DNA from: Euperipatoides rowelli
Taxonomy: Eukaryota; Onychophora; Udeonychophora; Euonychophora; Peripatopsidae
Assembly: GCA_003024985.2 (NCBI GenBank)
Contig: PXIH01S0021755.1
Reading direction: 5' to 3' (one strand)
DNA length: 10,478 bases
The notes beneath the pieces were generated by a model, which was given only the letters and a program-made list of their open reading frames with translations, ran no database searches and had not been told where the DNA came from. The stretch's first letter is position 1. Each line of letters opens with the position of its first letter. A program made the translations under genes and the position numbers. Of the stretch, positions 8,229 through 10,478 are shown in pieces.

Positions 8229-8647
8229 TGTATATCTGGCTATGATGATAACTTTTACTAGAAGAGGAGCTTCAGCAAAATACACAATTATTATTTAGTA
8301 TAAATATGGTATTTATAAATCATTATTTAATTTAATCTAGTAAATAAATGGTTTTAGCTAAAATTATCAGTGATTTTCCAACATAAACAATTTAAGATGT
8401 TATTTTTCAGCTGCAGGAACAGGATTTAAAGTATTATTTTATAAGATGATAAAATATGAATTTATTGATACTGATTAGGATGGTCTTCTCAGTATGTTAA
8501 GACCAACTTCACTAGTTCAGGAACAAGAGACTATGTCAATCTATAGTCTAAATGGTCAAGATTATAGGGAAAAATTAATATAATTTGAAATTTTTTAAAA
8601 TGATAATAGGCTAGAATGGACCACAAGATCAATGATTGAAGTGTCCG

Positions 8648-8740
8648 CACCAATCAATCAATAACCATCAAATATAAAGGGTTAAATAAACTAAGTCCAT
8701 CAATATTTAAACCAATCAAATAATCACCAAAAATCATTTT
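8648..8740 (+). repeat. Degenerate ATCA-rich repeat tract
   Basis: ATCA occurs about seven times in 93 bases, often as CCAATCA or CCATCA, with a near-duplicate pair ACCATCAAATA and ACCAATCAAATA about 50 bases apart. It looks like a decayed short tandem repeat. The plus strand is strikingly poor in G here. Confidence 0.4.
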
Positions 8741-9410
8741 TACTGCTTAAATGAAATAAAATGATTGCTGGGAAAGTGAATTTAACATGCAATCGTGATA
8801 ACATAACTTAAGTGGTTTCTATTGTTCTAAGGATTATGAATGCAGCAGGGAAGCTGTAATAGCTTGGGGTGTATGCAAATCATATTATTTTAAAGTATGC
8901 TTAAATCCAATATAAATCAAGATAGATTCTCTAAATAAACTGATATATGAAATCATTTAACAAAAGATTCAATAGAGCTTTTTAAACATGATACAGATAT
9001 ATAAAAACAAACATAATTCAGAGAGCAAGTTATAAAATGTTGAATTACTGAAAAAATAAATTGGACATCTTCACAATTAATTGTAATTAAAAAAAAATAC
9101 CATATTAATTTGGTGTTGCTCTTGAGAAGTGTGCTATGTGGTAAAAGGGTTTAGAGGGAGTTATTAACAAATATTTTAGGTAAAACTAAATTTTTAAAAT
9201 GAGGAAAGATCACTAAGGTTATAGAAATATGATCTCAGAAAAGAGAAATAAAAGATTCCTCCAGTATATAAATTAGTGTAGGCCCTATAATTAATTTAAT
9301 GCAATCAGTTTACAAGACTAACAAAAGCATAAAACAAGGGAATAATAATGTAAAAATATAAATATGACTATAAATTATTATTATAAATTTAGAAATACAT
9401 TTGTAAACAA

Positions 9411-9456
9411 GTGTTTGTGCATGTGTATGTGTGTATGGATAGTAAGTGAATGTGTG
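9411..9456 (+). repeat. TG-rich degenerate simple repeat
   Basis: Interrupted GTGT, ATGTGT and TATGTGTG units over 46 bases. It resembles an aged TG microsatellite broken by substitutions. Confidence 0.7.
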
Positions 9457-10003
9457 ATTACAAATTCAGTTTATAGTGCTATTGTATTATTATGTCCCGA
9501 ACTGAAATATTGTTAATAGAAATAATTATCTAGTTCTGCAAGCATTATTTAACAAAAATATTAATAAAAGGATATTGTCTATTTTCTGGAACTGTAAGTT
9601 GAGATGTTGTTGTTAAATACAAGTAAGCTGTAAGATATCTTACTTAGGTTGTGGTCCAAAACTGTTGATCTTAATCCTGTTTTAAGGAATTCACTGCATG
9701 GAAAGTTTACTTAATCCCAATAAATTGAGGTGTAATACATTTATGTTTATGTTTTATAGCTGGGTCATATTTTACTCTCTTCTGAAGGTTGATAAATGAG
9801 ATTATCTATTCCATGGACATATAATGTTTTATTTTACATATAGGATGGAAATTAAATCAGCAAAACTTCAGTATTCTCCAGTAAAGATTATTATCAGTTT
9901 GATTGAGGAATCAAGCACAAAAGATTATTTGTTAAGATGTTAATAAGTATAGTCTATTAATATCTGGTACAAATAACCTGAGGTGCAAGTTTACATAGCC
10001 AAA

Positions 10004-10063
10004 CGCATATAAGCATACCTATCGGCGAACACTATGTTCGCTTTGACGGGTATATTATATGTG
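10004..10063. ncRNA. About 60-nt near-perfect hairpin; small RNA precursor or foldback element
   Basis: The apex is a perfect 7-bp stem, GCGAACA (10025-10031) with TGTTCGC (10035-10041), around CTA. Below it the left arm TATCG faces TTTGACG with a two-base bulge, one mismatch and wobble pairs. ATACC (10015-10019) then pairs with GGTAT (10049-10053), and CGCATATAA (10004-10012) pairs with TTATATGTG (10055-10063) including one G:T pair. The overall stem is about 25 bp with small bulges, about the size of a microRNA precursor, though a three-base loop is tighter than usual for one. Five CpGs fall in these 60 bases, against roughly 60 in the whole window. No known microRNA seed is recognised. No clear target-site duplication flanks it, so a MITE or other foldback element is possible but unproven. 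Both strands would fold. Confidence 0.35.
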
Positions 10064-10077
10064 ACTGTCTTAAGAAA

Positions 10078-10089
10078 TACTGATCAGTA
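10078..10089. repeat. Perfect 12-bp palindrome
   Basis: TACTGATCAGTA is self-complementary and is flanked by AAG and CTT, which extend the symmetry after a three-base insertion on the left. It lies 15 bases beyond the large hairpin. Confidence 0.85.
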
Positions 10090-10193
10090 CTTATTGCATT
10101 ACATTAAATTAATGATGCCATTTTATGACCTATAAAACGTGGTTGTTTGTTTAATGAATGAACAAAATATATTTTTACTTCAATAGACATTTC

Positions 10194-10205
10194 ATGAATA
10201 TTCAT
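10194..10205. repeat. Perfect 12-bp palindrome
   Basis: ATGAATATTCAT is self-complementary. It is AT-rich, so its chance probability is higher than for the neighbouring palindromes. Confidence 0.8.
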
Positions 10206-10312
10206 TTGTTTTTAATTAAATTATAGTGATTAAATTTATGAAAATGTTATATCAAATAAGAAAACTTATATTTTTGTGAAGTAAAACTGAATTGGATCAG
10301 GTGAAAATTTTA

Positions 10313-10343
10313 AGATGTTGCAACATCTGCTTGTAGTCAGATG
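10313..10343. repeat. Overlapping palindrome and inverted repeat
   Basis: AGATGTTGCAACATCT (10313-10328) is a perfect 16-bp palindrome. Its right half shares CATCTG (10324-10329) with a second inverted pair, CAGATG (10338-10343), around an eight-base loop. The middle segment could therefore pair with either side, giving two mutually exclusive stems. Confidence 0.75.
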
Positions 10344-10353
10344 AGCAATAGTT

Positions 10354-10365
10354 GTACGTACGTAC
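10354..10365. repeat. (GTAC)3, self-complementary tandem repeat
   Basis: Three perfect GTAC units; the whole is also a palindrome. It holds two CpGs in a CpG-poor region, then continues into TGTACA and GTATATAC, two more short palindromes. Confidence 0.9.
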
Positions 10366-10478
10366 TTAAATGTACAGTATATACAGTCACGCTTTTAATA
10401 AGTTATATTGCAGCAAGAGGTTTCTTGCTTCTTATATAATGATTTATTATTTCAGCAAGTCTGTGACACTAAAATTCA

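Larger units (their letters stand above)
8229..10003. other. AT-rich stretch, no supported gene
   Basis: A 34-codon open run at 8479-8583 (LRPTSLVQEQETMSIYSLNG) has a protein-like look but no ATG at its left boundary or splice context. An ATCA-rich tract lies at 8648-8740, a 12-bp palindrome ACAATTAATTGT at 9073-9084, a TG-rich tract at 9411-9456, and TTGATT/AATCAA around GAGG near 9899-9914. No RNA gene was recognised. Confidence 0.55.
10064..10478. other. Palindrome-rich AT-rich tail, no gene
   Basis: Apart from the listed palindromes I see no open frame of note. GTGACTGT at 10061-10068 and its complement ACAGTCAC at 10383-10390 form an 8-bp inverted pair enclosing most of this tail, a spacing compatible with a small non-autonomous element but also with chance. 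Confidence 0.4.

Noticed and set aside
10025-10060. Helitron-type 3' hairpin
   Set aside because: No CTRRT terminus follows the hairpin at the usual distance on either strand, and no TC start was found.

Overview
This window looks like intergenic or intronic DNA from an AT-rich animal genome. GC is about 28% judged from sampled lines. There are no closely packed reading frames, ribosome-binding sites or operons, so bacterial or organellar DNA is unlikely. Homopolymer runs, an (AT)n microsatellite and AT-rich filler dominate. CG dinucleotides are scarce: I counted about 60-70 by eye, where base composition alone predicts about 200. TG and CA look common. That pattern fits a lineage with CpG methylation in the germ line, such as some invertebrates or vertebrates. 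I cannot name the species. No protein family, tRNA, rRNA or CRISPR array was recognised. At this composition roughly 8% of random codons are stops, so open runs of 60-80 codons are expected several times by chance. For that reason I do not accept any reading frame on length alone.

Layout. Positions 1-1030 are the most gene-like part, with more GC, more CpG and open patches in several frames. Two competing readings exist there: a plus-strand three-exon model (440-522, 688-753, 870-1026) that splices in frame to a 101-residue product, and a minus-strand open frame (630-427) with good codon texture. Positions 1030-2370 are very AT-rich filler. Positions 2370-3360 hold GC-richer patches: two overlapping open frames, a coding-like tract split between two frames (2634-2922), a CpG-bearing patch (2990-3160) and a possible internal exon ending in a strong splice donor (3218-3300). 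Positions 3360-10000 are mostly featureless AT-rich DNA with microsatellites, short perfect palindromes and two small GC-richer patches near 4650-4740 and 6168-6245.

The clearest non-random structure is at the right end. A nearly fully paired hairpin of about 60 nt lies at 10004-10063, GC- and CpG-richer than its surroundings, followed within 300 bp by several perfect palindromes. It could be a small hairpin RNA precursor or a foldback mobile-element remnant. I found no evidence for a complete gene system. All coding calls here are low confidence and depend on transcript data or homology searches I could not run.
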